In this document: positions 30,423-40,706 of the stretch, one piece after another
How the letters are laid out: every line of letters starts with the position of its first letter
Position numbering within the stretch: the first letter of the stretch is position 1
NCBI GenBank assembly: GCA_001312405.1
Contig: BBDR01000013.1
Coordinates: 62,001 to 126,000, forward strand
DNA length: 64,000 nucleotides
From: Clostridium sp. NkU-1
Lineage (GTDB): Bacteria > Bacillota_A > Clostridia > Lachnospirales > Lachnospiraceae
Direction: 5' to 3'
The notes under the pieces: model-generated
Seen by the model: only the letters and a program-made list of their open reading frames with translations
Told to the model about the DNA's origin: nothing
Database searches by the model: none
Position numbers and translations under genes: made by a program

Positions 30423-32847
30423 ATGAAAGGACAATGGGAAAGGGCTGTGGGCAGTCTGTTGCTGATTGCCGCTATGGTAATTTCTTCTACAAACATCAGT
30501 TTTGCGACAAATGAAGCAGTGGCGGGTACGGCGGCGCAAGCAAGTGCTCAGACGGAGGCTGAGAGAAAAATACTGCCGGCAAGTTTTGGTATGCCGTCCA
30601 CCTACCCGGTGAAGGGGGAGCACCCGCGGGTAATGTTTTCAAAAAAAGGATATTCCTGCTATACGGGCCAACATGACTGGAGCCGAGGGTGCGCCGGCTA
30701 TGAGGGAATTGGAGAAGCTGCTGGCAACTGATGCAGACGGTATGCTGCCCGAAGAATTGACAGGGGCTGGATCCAATCTTGATTATGAGGTTTTTGCGAT
30801 CATTGAGGCATATGCCTTTGACTATGCGCTTAACGGGAATGTGGAAAATGGGAAAAAGGCGGTTACAGCTACCAGGAATTTAGTGAATACATTTAAATAT
30901 AATCCCAAGGCGTCAGATGTGGTAAGAGAAAAGGGCTCCACTATCTATCTGTCTGCACTGGTCTATGACTGGTGCTATCCTTTGATGTCGGCAGAGGATA
31001 AGAGGCTTTTTGTGGATCATGCGGAAAAGCTGGCGGCCACGATTACTGGTATGGGCGGCTGGCCCATGACCCAGGTATACGCCGTTCACGGGCACAATTC
31101 TGAGACCCATATCCAGCGGGATCTCCTGGCGTTTTCCATTGCCTGCTATGATGAATATCCAGATATTTACAATCTGGTGGGCGGCTATATCATGAACGGC
31201 CTGGTTGAAACTAAAAACTGGTGGTATCGTTCTGGCACCTACCATCAGGGCCTGGGATATAATCCCCTAAGGTTTGCCGTGGAGCTGCAGGCCGAGTTCC
31301 TGTTTTACCGGATGAACGGAACAAAGCTGTATAGTGATGATATGGGAAAAGTACCCTATATGCTGGTATATAACAACAGACCTGACGGCCGTTCCTTTCC
31401 GGAAGGGGATACAAATGGAGATTCCCTGGTGGGCAAGATACCTACCTGGACAAGAGGGGATATGCCCCATTTATTGTATGCTTCTTCCATTTGGGACGAC
31501 GGATATCTGAAAAGTGAATATGAGAGGTGCAGCAACGGATATAAATTCTTTTCGTATAATAATTTTCATCCTTTGCTGACACCAACTAATTTCCTGATTG
31601 TTAACAATCCATATGTGGTTTCCAAGCCCAAGACCCAACTTCCTCATACCAGGCTCTTTGGCTCACCCAATGGTCTGATGGTAGCCAGAACCGGTTTAAA
31701 CGAAGGTGTGGAGTCTTCCGATGCAATTGTTTGGGCTAAAATTGGAGAAACATATGTAGGAAATCACGCCCATCTGGATTCAGGAAGTTTCCAGATTTAT
31801 TATAAGGGACAGCTTGCCTGGGATATCGGCCGTTATGACAGTTTTGGGTCTCAGCATGACGCCAACTTTTCCAAGGAGACAATTGGGCATAACTCTCTTC
31901 TGATTTATGATCCGGATGAAAAAATGGTAAGCAATACAACCATACCGGCTCCCAGGAATTCTGGCGGACAGCGGAGAGAGGCTGCAGAACAGAAAGTGCT
32001 GGCTGACCTTTTGGATGAAAAATCACATAAGGCAAATCTTCTTGCAATGGAATATGGGGAAGACCCCAAGGAACCGGAATATTCTTACATAAGCGGCGAT
32101 CTGGCACCAGGATATTCCAACAAGGTATCGGAAGTAAGACGTTCTATGCTGTTCATGCCTACAGGGATTGAAGAAAAGCCGGCAATCTTCGTGGTAATGG
32201 ACAAGGTGACGGCACGAAAACCATCCTTTAAAAAAACCTTCCTGATGCATTCACTTCAGGAACCAAAGGTAGATGGCAATGTTATCGAAATAAAGAGAGA
32301 TACCATTGGCTATAACGGAAAACTGACAATGCAGACCCTATATCCCCAGAATGCACAGATTACAAAGGTAGGCGGACCGGGACGCCAGTATTGGGTGGTA
32401 GACAGAAATTACCCTCCAAAGGGCGGTAAATACTATCAAAACTACGACAGCTACTACAGTTCCGAGCATGGCTGGGGACGTGTGGAAATCAGTCCATCCA
32501 GAGAATCGGCAACGGACTATTTCCTGAATGTGATGTATGTATCCGACGCTAACAATCAGTCTCCGGTGGATAAGGCGGTTTTGATTGAAACTGAGGATAT
32601 CTTGGGTGCAAGAATTTTTGATAAGGTAACCTTATTTGCTAAAAATAAGGAGCGCCTGACCAAGGACATATCTGTTACAATTCCGGGAGAAGGGCAGGTT
32701 GCGGTGACGGTTGCAGGAATCTCTGAGGGAGAATGGAGCATTACGGATGAACAGGGCATATCCCAGAAGAAGACAGCGAAAAAAGAAGGCGGTATTATTT
32801 ACTTCACAGGACAGGCAGGTACCTATCATTTGCAGCTGAACAAATAA
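30423..32847 (+). CDS. Secreted heparinase II/III-type polysaccharide lyase (frameshifted)
   Basis: About 808 residues. ATG 30423 gives a signal peptide (AVGSLLLIAAMVISSTNISF then ATN), so the enzyme acts outside the cell. One surplus A in 30641-30647; the repaired text reads MFSKKDIPAIRANMTGAEG. Toroid domain with VYAVHGHNSETHIQRDLLAF and RSGTYHQGLGYNPLRF; C-terminal domain with TYVGNHAHLDSGSFQIYYKG and GHNSLLIYDP, close in style to heparin lyase II, where His and Tyr residues in these blocks are catalytic. It is the only exported lyase of the island and probably starts depolymerisation of heparin/heparan-type or related chains. Followed after 31 bp by a wall-binding protein gene. Confidence 0.9.
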
Positions 32848-32878
32848 AATATTCTATCAGGAGAAAAGGAAATTATTT

Positions 32879-34633
32879 ATGAAGAAGCAGACAAAATTAA
32901 TAATGGCCCTTTCCACATCAGCAATGTTATCGGCCATTGCAGTGCTGACATCCTTTGCAGCCAGTGGCTGGATAGAGGAAAACTGCGGCTGGGCATATTA
33001 TGAGGAAAATGGAGAGAGAGTAACCGAAGACTGGGTCAAATCCGGAAATGACTGGTTTTGGATGGACAGCAGCGGACAAATGGCCGCGGAGCAGCTGTTA
33101 GAGATTGATAATAATTATTATTACCTTCAGCAGAATGGAGCCATGGCTCATGACCAATGGGTGGCCCTTGACAATAAAAATGCGGACCAGGAGGGTGAAC
33201 CAGAGCAGTATTGGTACTATTTTCAAGATAATGGAAAAGCTTGCAAGAGACCTGACAGCGCATCCTCCGGTTCCATAAAGACCAAAGAAATAGATGGAAA
33301 GAAATATACATTTGATGCAGAAGGCCGGATGCTTTATGGCTGGGTATCAGATGGAGAACGTCAGACCGGTGAGGATGCATGGAAAGACTGCGATTATTAT
33401 TTTGGCCCGGAAGGTGATGGGGCAATGCGTCGTGGCTGGGATCGGATCCGCGTGGAGGCGGATCCTGAGGACGAAATGATGCCCGGTGATGGTTTGTGGG
33501 ATGATGAGCAGCAGGAAAGATGGTTTTATTTCTCCTCATCCGGTAAAAAAACGAGGGGTAAGCCAGATCGGCTTGTACAAAAAACAATCGATGGACAGAA
33601 ATACGGATTTGATGAATGTGGGCGTATGATTTCTTCCTGGTACGCGGATCCGGATCTTATTACAACGGACATCTATGATAAGAACGTGAGCGCGGAGGAA
33701 AATTTAACTGCAAGGCAGGGAGGCTCCTTATATACAAAGGAATTTATGTATTTTGGCAGCCCGGAATCAGGAGCGCGATACAGCAAGGGATGGTTTAGAG
33801 CTACTCCAAGCCGTTACCTGATGGAGTCTAAGCATTTAGATAATGAAACTTATTCGTACTATGCGGATGGCGATGGAAATCTTTATGCAAATGAAATTCG
33901 TACCATTGACGGTGAGAGATATGGGTTTGACAATTATGGCAGACTGATAAGCGGTCTGGTGTGCCTGGAGATGGAAGACAAAGGAACATCCAGCCGAATT
34001 ATAAACACATGGTACCAGGACAAAGAGGGGCGTGAATTTTCTGACGAAGAGAAATTTGAAGAATTATTAGATTATGAAAGGCGCGTTGGCGGATACCTGA
34101 GAGAAAGTTTCGCTGATGAAATATATAATCACAAAAGGCGTTTTTATTTCTTTAGCGGGCCAAATAGCTCTGCTCTGACGGGAAAGCAGATAGTAAAGCT
34201 GGGTGATCAGTCCTTTGAGTTTATGTTTGAAGACAGCGGTTATTTAAAAGGAAGCGGTGTAAATGGGAAAAAAGATGGCAGGCTGTACAGGGCAGGCTGG
34301 CAGCTTAAACCGGAAGAGGGACAGAAGTATGCTATTATCAGGCAGGAAACGGTATCAGAGGAGAATCCTCATACAAATGTTTTATTTAAGTATAAAAAGC
34401 TTGATAAGATGGAAGTTGAAGATTTCATTGCAGAGGTATGTAATTCAGGTATTTATAATGAAAAAAAGGAAGAAACTGTGTGGACTGTAAGGTACGATCC
34501 GCCAGGTGTGAAGTATTATCTAATCGGTCCCGATGGTGATATTGTTAAAAATAAGAAAAATGCAGTGGATGTAGATGGCTATGAATTCAGGGTGAATAGT
34601 GAGAAGATTCAAAGCATTACAGTGGAAGAGTAG
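32879..34633 (+). CDS. Surface protein with cell-wall-binding (choline-binding-type) repeats
   Basis: 584 residues, intact. Signal peptide (KLIMALSTSAMLSAIAVLTS then FAA). The whole mature protein is made of aromatic/Gly repeats of the CW_binding_1 type, e.g. WAYYEENGERVTEDWVKSGN, YYLQQNGAMAHDQWVAL, KYTFDAEGRMLYGWVSDGE, RYGFDNYGRLISGLV. Such repeats bind teichoic-acid choline or other wall polymers non-covalently. No catalytic domain is visible, so it may act as a wall scaffold or capture protein. It lies 31 bp behind the secreted lyase with aggagaaaagg as binding site, in the same operon. Confidence 0.85.
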   Translation: MKKQTKLIMALSTSAMLSAIAVLTSFAASGWIEENCGWAYYEENGERVTEDWVKSGNDWFWMDSSGQMAAEQLLEIDNNYYYLQQNGAMAHDQWVALDNKNADQEGEPEQYWYYFQDNGKACKRPDSASSGSIKTKEIDGKKYTFDAEGRMLYGWVSDGERQTGEDAWKDCDYYFGPEGDGAMRRGWDRIRVEADPEDEMMPGDGLWDDEQQERWFYFSSSGKKTRGKPDRLVQKTIDGQKYGFDECGRMISSWYADPDLITTDIYDKNVSAEENLTARQGGSLYTKEFMYFGSPESGARYSKGWFRATPSRYLMESKHLDNETYSYYADGDGNLYANEIRTIDGERYGFDNYGRLISGLVCLEMEDKGTSSRIINTWYQDKEGREFSDEEKFEELLDYERRVGGYLRESFADEIYNHKRRFYFFSGPNSSALTGKQIVKLGDQSFEFMFEDSGYLKGSGVNGKKDGRLYRAGWQLKPEEGQKYAIIRQETVSEENPHTNVLFKYKKLDKMEVEDFIAEVCNSGIYNEKKEETVWTVRYDPPGVKYYLIGPDGDIVKNKKNAVDVDGYEFRVNSEKIQSITVEE

Positions 34634-34644
34634 ATTAAGGAGAA

Positions 34645-34839
34645 AATGCAGATGAACGGGATACGGAGAAACCGTTGTTTTTAAGCACTATGTTTCTTGC
34701 TCCCCATCCTCCCTTAGATATCCCCATGCCCTGGCATGGAAAATACAACAGGGAAGAGGTTGTTCTTCCGGACAATGTGGGCGTCTGGTATTTGGAATGG
34801 TTTCACTGCTGTATTCCTGCTATCTGGCATAGCAAATGA
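34645..34839 (+). pseudogene. Internal fragment of a second sulfatase gene
   Basis: The frame reads DTEKPLFLSTMFLAPHPPLD then IPMPWHGKYNREEVVLPDNV, matching GEKPLFLSMMYVAPHPPFD and IPDPWYSQVKTEDVELPDNV of the sulfatase at 16091. The match fades after ~34800 and a stop follows at 34837-34839. Neither the CxPxR active site nor the DHG metal motif is present, so it is a relic of a lost sulfatase paralogue. Confidence 0.8.
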
Positions 34840-34892
34840 GACTTTCATGACATAGGTGTTACAAAAAAATATAGATAAAAGGAGTGCAGAGT

Positions 34893-37800
34893 ATGAAATT
34901 GCGATTAAAACGGAAACTGTCGGTACTTTTGACGGGCGCTCTGGCGTTATCCAGTATAAATATTGGATCGCTCTATGCGGCAGAAGTCGATAATGCCGAG
35001 AAAACGATTGTTGGTTTAGAGAATCTGAATGAGAAGTATGCACTGCAGAAATTGCCAATAGGGGCAGATGAGGAGGATATCAAATTTCCTGCCGGCATTT
35101 GGGCGGACATGCTTATAGAAAAAAATAGAGGACGAGGAAGATAAAACTGCTGTGAATCCGACAGAGGAAGATAAAACAGAAGAAGATAAAACAGAAGAAG
35201 ATAAAACAGAAGAAGATGAAACAGAAGAAGATGAAACAGAAAAAGAGGCCGAAAAAGAGACCGAGGAGGACGAGAAACTGACTGATGACGTGGCGACAGA
35301 GGGTGATGTGACAAGCAGCCAACGAAAGCCAGCGACTCCTTCCCAGGCAGAAGCGTCAGAGAGGGATAAAAAGAAAACTGAGAAAAAAACCATAAGAAAG
35401 AAAATTAAGGAAATAGAATGGGAACTAAATTTTGTGGAAAGTACGGAGCAAAAGTTTATCTCCGACATAGAGGGAACCTATGTTTATGAGCCGGTGATAC
35501 CATCCGGCTATGAGATGGACATAGACGTATCCCTGCCACAAATCAAGGTGATTGTGGAGGATGAAACGGAAAAAGATGGTCTTGTCCTCACCGCCGAGGC
35601 TGGAGATTACCTCGTTATGGTATCCGCTGATACAGATGTGTTCCCAGAGGATGTGAGCCTGTTAGTAAAACTGATTGAAAGCAAGGACGCAACCGAAAAC
35701 CTCAAACAGGCATTGGAAGAACTGGAAGGGAACATTAATATAGCCGACGAGGACCTGGTATATTTTGATGTTACTGTCCTGGACAAAGACGGAAATGAAG
35801 TACAGCCCGATAATGAAAAGGGTAGTATAACCATATCCTTTGAAAACCTGATAGAGCAGACGGAGGGCGCAGAGCGGACAAAAGTGCAGGATTATCAAAT
35901 CTATCATCTGGACGAAGAGAACCAGGTTATGGAGAAGAGAGATACCACCGTGACAGAGCAGGTAGTACAGGCTGAAATGGAGCATTTTTCTCCGGTGGTT
36001 GTCAGAATTGGAAGAAGCACCGGCACTGTCAGCGTCTCCAATGCTACGGAACTAATCAGTGCGTTGACAAACACCACCGGGTCTAGCATTACTTTGAGTG
36101 ATGACATCAAATTGGAGAATATGGTAACGATGAAGGCGGATCATACCCTGGTTATTCCCAGTGGAAAAACCTTGACTATCATTGAGACGCTTAGTGCTGG
36201 AGGAAAGATTTTATCTATCCAGGGCGGAGGGGCTGTACGTATGCAAGGTAGGGCTCTGCGTGGCAAGATAGAACTGAAGGACATTACCGTTTGGTTGGAA
36301 ACAGAAAAAGATAATGGTATACGGGCTGATATACTAAACGTAAATGCTGGTGCGAAGATTGTAGTGGACTCCTCAGAACATAAAAATTTGATAAGTGTGG
36401 CATCGTCCAAGACACTGAACGTAAACGAGGGCGGCAGCATTGAGATTGAAAATTTCCATGAAAGCGCTATTATCTGTGATGGTACCATAAACATAAACAA
36501 TGGGGGAACCATCGCCATTAATGCCAGCGGAAAGGGAAATAATCCGTCCGGTATCAATTTGACTCGAAACGGCAAGATTAACATTGACGGTGGCGTGCTG
36601 ATCAGTGAGAACAGCGGCAGTATCTATTTAATAGAGGGTTCCAAAGTCCAAGGTATGGCCAATAAACTTAGTGACCAGGGGAAAACATTTAATTCAGGAA
36701 ACGAGGTGACCGTGGGAGCAGCCGATACCGCTGCTGCTGATAATCAACTTACCGCGGGTCTCTATGTGGGAGACCGCGAGAACAAATTTGTCAAGGCCTC
36801 CGCCGCTGCAACAGGGTTGAAGGACGGTATCCTGACGCTTACTTCCCAGGCTGGCGGAGTCAAAAGTGAGGGCTGGAACTGGAATAAGAATAACCTGGAT
36901 TTGAACAGTGATTTCAAGGGGTGTAAACAAATCGTGTTTGCGACTGAAAGTCCCGCCCAAATTAAGATTAATAGGGGCGAAGTCAAGATTGATGGTTCGG
37001 AATCCGCTATTGTCGTGCCTAAAGATCTCACAATCTGGTCGAATGCCGATAACAACGCCAAGCTGACGGTGAATGGTAAAATTGAAGTGCAAGGCAACGT
37101 GATAATTGACCAGTCTACCAGTATGGATGTAACTGCCAATAGTTCAGATGCTGCTTTTCAGGCGGGTGCTGACAGCACAATTAAAATCAGCGCTGATGCC
37201 AAGGTGACGGTAAGAAATCAAGGTAGCGGCGCAGCTATGAACAAGGCGCCGGATACCAGCGGTTATACTAACATTAAAATCATAGCCAGCACAGACTCTA
37301 GCGGCAGCCCCAAAGTAAAGTATGATGCGGACGGTATCAGCCAATATAAATACCTGAAAATTGAAAAGGGCAGCAGTCTCAACGAGGATTCTACAGTAGA
37401 TGAAATAGTAGAGGCAGTAAAAAATATGAATTCTGACGATCCGGATGAAATTGATAAAGTGGCGAATATAATCAGGGAGATGGATCCAGCGAAACGAAAA
37501 AAACATGAATCCGGAAACGCTGGAAAAGGTGGAACAACTGTTACAGGAGGCAACTGGAATCACACCAGCTACCCAGTTGGTTATACCGCCAGAGATTACA
37601 GGAAAAAAAACAGATAGAGGGGGCAGAAATTAGTGGAGCTCTGCTTGCGGCAGGTATTACGACTACTGATACTGGTAAGCAGGTGAAATTTAACGTAGTG
37701 CAGAAACAGCCGGAAACCGGAGCGGTAGTGACCTTTGACTGTACTCTCAGTAAGAACGGCAATCCTGTAACGCTTGCAGTTCCGGTCACTGTAAAGGTTA

Positions 37801-38435
37801 TGCTTCCGGGAGAATACATTGCCGGTGAAAGAATTCATCATGTGGGAAATGGAATTGATGAATGGCTGGATTTCATTTATGATGGAAAAGACAATTCAGC
37901 CACATTCCAGACCAGCAGTTTTTCAACCTTTAGTATTATGAAACCATCATCCTCTAACTCAAGCGGAGGCGGTGGCGGCCACAGCCACAGCAGTGGAGGC
38001 CCCCGTAGCAGGTTCGCAGCCACAACCGCCAAAGGCGGAAAATGGATCCAGGATGCCACCGGCTGGTGGTATCAGAACGCCGACAGAACCTATCCAAAGG
38101 ATGGCTGGTTCCAACTGGAAACGTTAGGGAAGAACGAATGGTATCATTTTAATAAGAATGGTTACATGGTTACTGGTTGGGTTTTCACCAACGGAAAATG
38201 GTATTATTTGAATACCGCGTTAGATGCCACGAATGGAAAAATGCTTACCAGCTGGCAATTGATTGACGGAAAATGGTACTACCTGAATGAAGCGTCTGAC
38301 GGAACAAGAGGTGCAAGACTTACGGATACCTGGGTTGGAGAATACTATCTGAATAAGGAAGGCGTCTGGGAAGAAGGAAAGAAAAAAAATAATGAGGAAG
38401 TGGAGTATGCCAGATTATTAAAAGTATTAATTTAA
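34893..38435 (+). CDS. Large repeat-containing surface protein with C-terminal wall-binding repeats (frameshifted)
   Basis: About 1180 residues. ATG 34893 has GGAG 8 nt upstream. Three surplus A's (35119-35125, 37497-37503, 37603-37610) split it into three pieces; repair joins LIEKIEDEEDKTAVNPTEED and KRKNMNPETLEKVEQLLQEA. Order: signal peptide; acidic EEDKT pentapeptide repeats (~residues 85-120); basic coiled segment; a beta-rich body with parallel beta-helix-like turns (GTININNGGTIAINASGKGN); a 37.7-kb ZU5-like module (GAVVTFDCTLSKNGNPVTLA ... VMLPGEYIAGE); a Gly/His/Ser linker; and CW-binding repeats (TGWWYQNADRTYPKDGWFQ, GKWYYLN). Probably a wall-displayed adhesin or scaffold; function not shown. 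Confidence 0.82.
35160..35242 (+). repeat. 15-bp in-frame tandem repeat in the surface protein gene
   Basis: About five copies of a GAAGATAAAACAGAA-like unit encode EEDKT/EEDET. Copies are nearly identical at the DNA level, so the copy number may change by slippage while keeping the frame. Confidence 0.8.
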
Positions 38436-38450
38436 TATTGAAAAGGGGCG

Positions 38451-38558
38451 TTGCAAAACTAACTTACGTTAGTTTTGCAACCAATGTCAATAAGTTAAGC
38501 GATTGATCCAATTGATATCAGAGCAGTACATCGCTTATGTAATTGGACCTCTTTTTTT
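38451..38558 (+). terminator. Hairpins downstream of the surface protein gene
   Basis: A perfect 13-bp inverted repeat TTGCAAAACTAAC/GTTAGTTTTGCAA with loop TTAC (38451-38480, no T run) is followed by a second structure: TAAGCGAT with ATCGCTTA and CCAATT with AATTGG, ending in CTCTTTTTTTAA at 38549-38558. The second one looks like a terminator; the first could be a processing site or part of a lost mobile element. The 38436-39310 gap otherwise holds the terminator, intron and promoter listed next. Confidence 0.55.
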
Positions 38559-38755
38559 AATTATAAGTATCATAATTTATCTTTGTTAAGCACCCTTAAA
38601 TGATTGTTCAAAATTATATTACATATGGTAAACTATAAAAATAGACTAATTTCTTTCTTAAATGTATTCAGTTTGAATACAATATTTGCTGGCATATTGA
38701 TGCGGTAAATTCTATGAGAGGGGGATTAGCTTTTTTTGTTTTGCGTGGTAATTAT

Positions 38756-38785
38756 GGCTGATGTATTAATACATCGGCCTTTTTT
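38756..38785 (+). terminator. Rho-independent terminator used as intron target
   Basis: GGC-T-GATGTAT, TA, ATACATC-G-GCC followed by six T (38780-38785). The group II intron begins at once behind it. Confidence 0.75.
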
Positions 38786-38786
38786 A

Positions 38787-39091
38787 GTATGACGGGCATG
38801 CCCCGAGCTTGGGTGAAAGTCCCAAGGGGCGTAGTTGCCGATGAACCTGATAGCAATCTGCAAGGTTTGCATCGTGAGGTGCAGGCGGGAAGAAGCAATA
38901 GTGAAACCGTAACCTTAATGCGTAAATCAGGCAGGTAAACGGGGAAAGGCCCGGGACTTATCCCGTGAGGTTTCACATGCGGTCTCATAAACCGTAGTAA
39001 CAACGAACTGTGAGAAGTCAGCAGAAGGAGCCGTATGCCGGACGGCATGTACGGTGGTGTGAGAGGGGGAATTTAATTTCCCCTACTCGAT
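38787..39091 (+). ncRNA. ORF-less class C group II intron
   Basis: About 305 nt. The 5' end GTATGACGGGCATG resembles the GTGTGnCCGGCATG start of class C introns; GGGTGAAAGTCCC and GAAGTCAGCAGAAG are conserved stretches of the ribozyme. Domain V is visible as AGCCGTATGCCGGACGGCAT followed by GTACGGTGGTGTGAGAGG, very like the Oceanobacillus iheyensis IIC sequence, and domain VI ends CTACTCGAT at 39091. No reverse transcriptase/maturase ORF exists in domain IV, where the sequence jumps straight from GTCAGCAG to domain V. Position directly behind a terminator is the known insertion preference of class C introns. Splicing would need a maturase supplied in trans, or the copy is dead. Confidence 0.75.
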
Positions 39092-39183
39092 TGCTGCAGC
39101 AGGATAGTTTTTGTGATACGCCATGAGTGTTATGACTGACAGCCAACCCTTTTAATGAAGAAGGTACGCAGTAAGGGAATTAG

Positions 39184-39209
39184 ACAATAAAAGATAAAAA
39201 CATATATTA
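39184..39209 (+). promoter_or_regulatory. Possible sigma-K-type promoter for the collagen-like gene
   Basis: AC at 39184-39185, 15 bp, CATATATTA (39201-39209), matching the sporulation sigma-K pattern AC-N15/17-CATANNNTA. Fits a spore-surface product; motif is short, so evidence is moderate. Confidence 0.4.
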
Positions 39210-39310
39210 ATATGTAAGGAGATGAAAGCCCTTTATGGTATGATTTCAGCTTTGTACAGAGGTCTTGTAAGTAAAAACTGTGATTTACGCTATAACAGGA
39301 GAGGAGTATT

Positions 39311-40366
39311 ATGAATAAATGTAGAAATTGCAATGAAGGTTGCTGCTCTGATGAAAAACGCTGCTGTAACTCAACAGGATCCCAAGGTTGCAGATGCTGC
39401 GTGGGTCCAACAGGACCACAAGGCTGTCCAGGGCCTATAGGACCAACAGGACCAGCCGGCCCAGTTGGACCAGTTGGGCCGGCTGGTCCAACTGGTGCTA
39501 TGGGACCAATGGGCCCACGGGGATTTGTTGGACCGACTGGCCCAACCGGGCCTACCGGACCATCTGGAACTGCCGGAGCCACGGGTCCCACCGGACCAAG
39601 CGGGCCTACTGGGCCTACTGGAGCCACCGGACCAACCGGCCCCACCGGACCAAGCGGACCTACTGGGCCTGCCGGAGTTACTGGAGCCACCGGACCAACC
39701 GGAGACACTGGCCCTGCCGGGCTTACCGGAGCTACTGGCCCTACCGGGCCGACCGGACCTGCAGGAACGGCCACCAACAGGTCAGGAGTGATTCCTTTTG
39801 CCATTGACGATGAATATGCCGAGGTTTCCACGGATGACCAGGGCAATCCGTCAATCGTTCAATTTGCCGGATTTGAAGCAAATGCAATAAATTCAGGCAG
39901 ACCAACAGAGCTTCAGGAGGGCGACTGGGAGGCTGGAACGATTACATTTAACTTCGCTAACTATGATCAATTTTACCGTAGTTGTTTTGTTATGCCTTAT
40001 GATGCAGTCGTAAAAAATATTTATGTACTATTTGGGGCTAAAATGTCAGTCTTTTTACCTGAGGACGCTACACTGTTTCCGTTTGCTGCCCTTGCAGTTT
40101 TAACTTCCGATACGCCTGGACAGCAGACAGGTGAGATGGTGTTTACCATACTCCAGGATACCCTGACCTATTCGGATCCGTTTGTGGCACCGGCAGGTGG
40201 AGGGCAGGTTCCTAAATATACACTGGAAAGAGGCTCCCTGACAGACATCAATGCCACTATCCCGGCGGGCTCCCTTGTTGGAATTATTGTCGGATGCAGG
40301 GCAGAAGGTGTTACTTCAGAACTATTCGTCAGATTCTCAGTAAGCGGCGGGATTTTGCTTGAATAA
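39311..40366 (+). CDS. BclA-like collagen-repeat exosporium/spore-surface protein
   Basis: 351 residues, intact. A cysteine-rich N-terminus ([16 protein letters not shown]) is followed by ~45 Gly-Pro-Thr-type triplets (residues ~33-153) and a ~195-residue C-terminal beta domain (BclA C-terminal-like, jelly-roll) with [20 protein letters not shown] and [15 protein letters not shown]. BclA proteins trimerise through the C-terminal domain and form hair-like filaments on spores, with sugars on the Thr residues. AGGAGAGGAG precedes ATG 39311. Indicates a spore-former. The GC-rich repeat gives a long meaningless antisense frame. Confidence 0.9.
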   Translation: MNKCRNCNEGCCSDEKRCCNSTGSQGCRCCVGPTGPQGCPGPIGPTGPAGPVGPVGPAGPTGAMGPMGPRGFVGPTGPTGPTGPSGTAGATGPTGPSGPTGPTGATGPTGPTGPSGPTGPAGVTGATGPTGDTGPAGLTGATGPTGPTGPAGTATNRSGVIPFAIDDEYAEVSTDDQGNPSIVQFAGFEANAINSGRPTELQEGDWEAGTITFNFANYDQFYRSCFVMPYDAVVKNIYVLFGAKMSVFLPEDATLFPFAALAVLTSDTPGQQTGEMVFTILQDTLTYSDPFVAPAGGGQVPKYTLERGSLTDINATIPAGSLVGIIVGCRAEGVTSELFVRFSVSGGILLE

Positions 40367-40376
40367 GCAATAAAAG

Positions 40377-40420
40377 AAGGCCTGTATCCGGCCTTGCAGC
40401 ATGATGCAGGCCTTTTCTTT
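40377..40420 (+). terminator. Terminator after the collagen-like gene
   Basis: AAGGCCTG (40377-40384) pairs with CAGGCCTT (40407-40414); an alternative inner stem GGCC-TGCA/TGCA-GGCC uses the same right arm. TTTTCTTT follows. Confidence 0.75.
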
Positions 40421-40463
40421 ATAAAAAGGAATATCCGTAAAGGATAAGAAGGGAAAAACAGTA

Positions 40464-40706
40464 GTGATGATCAGTGACGAAATTATCCGGATGATAGAGG
40501 AAGCGGCACAGCTTCCGGTATCTGACAGAAAAGCCAATCTTTATAAGAACCTGGGATTTGATTCTCTTTCTTTTATCCATCTTTTACTTAAGATAGAGGA
40601 TATGTATTCCATTACCTTTGATATTACGGAAATGGAATCTTGTCTGGAAGTCGGCCGAATGATTGAACTGGCTGAGAAGAAAGTAAAGGAGAAAAGTGAA
40701 AAATGA
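40464..40706 (+). CDS. Acyl carrier protein
   Basis: 80 residues from GTG 40464 (ATG 40467 is equally possible). The phosphopantetheine attachment serine lies in NLGFDSLSFIHLLLKIED (Ser ~36), followed by the usual acidic helix II. The C-terminus is Lys/Glu-rich. The stop overlaps the start of the acyl-AMP ligase gene (ATGA), so the two are translated together. It is a dedicated carrier for the three-gene cluster rather than the fatty-acid ACP, judging by context. Confidence 0.88.
   Translation: MMISDEIIRMIEEAAQLPVSDRKANLYKNLGFDSLSFIHLLLKIEDMYSITFDITEMESCLEVGRMIELAEKKVKEKSEK

Noticed and set aside
38752..39048. 98-codon minus-strand frame between surface protein and collagen-like gene
   Set aside because: It lies wholly over the terminator and group II intron RNA, on the opposite strand, with no ribosome binding site.
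39222..39314. 30-codon ORF overlapping the start of the collagen-like gene
   Set aside because: GGAG touches its ATG with no spacing, composition is unremarkable, and the segment is better explained as leader.
39400..39780. Repeats in the collagen-like gene as a CRISPR array
   Set aside because: Units are 9 bp codon triplets in frame with a protein, with no spacers.
39130..39846. Long minus-strand frame rich in Gly-Pro-Val over the collagen-like gene
   Set aside because: It is the mirror of the GC-rich GPT codon repeats; no ribosome binding site and no sense outside the repeat.
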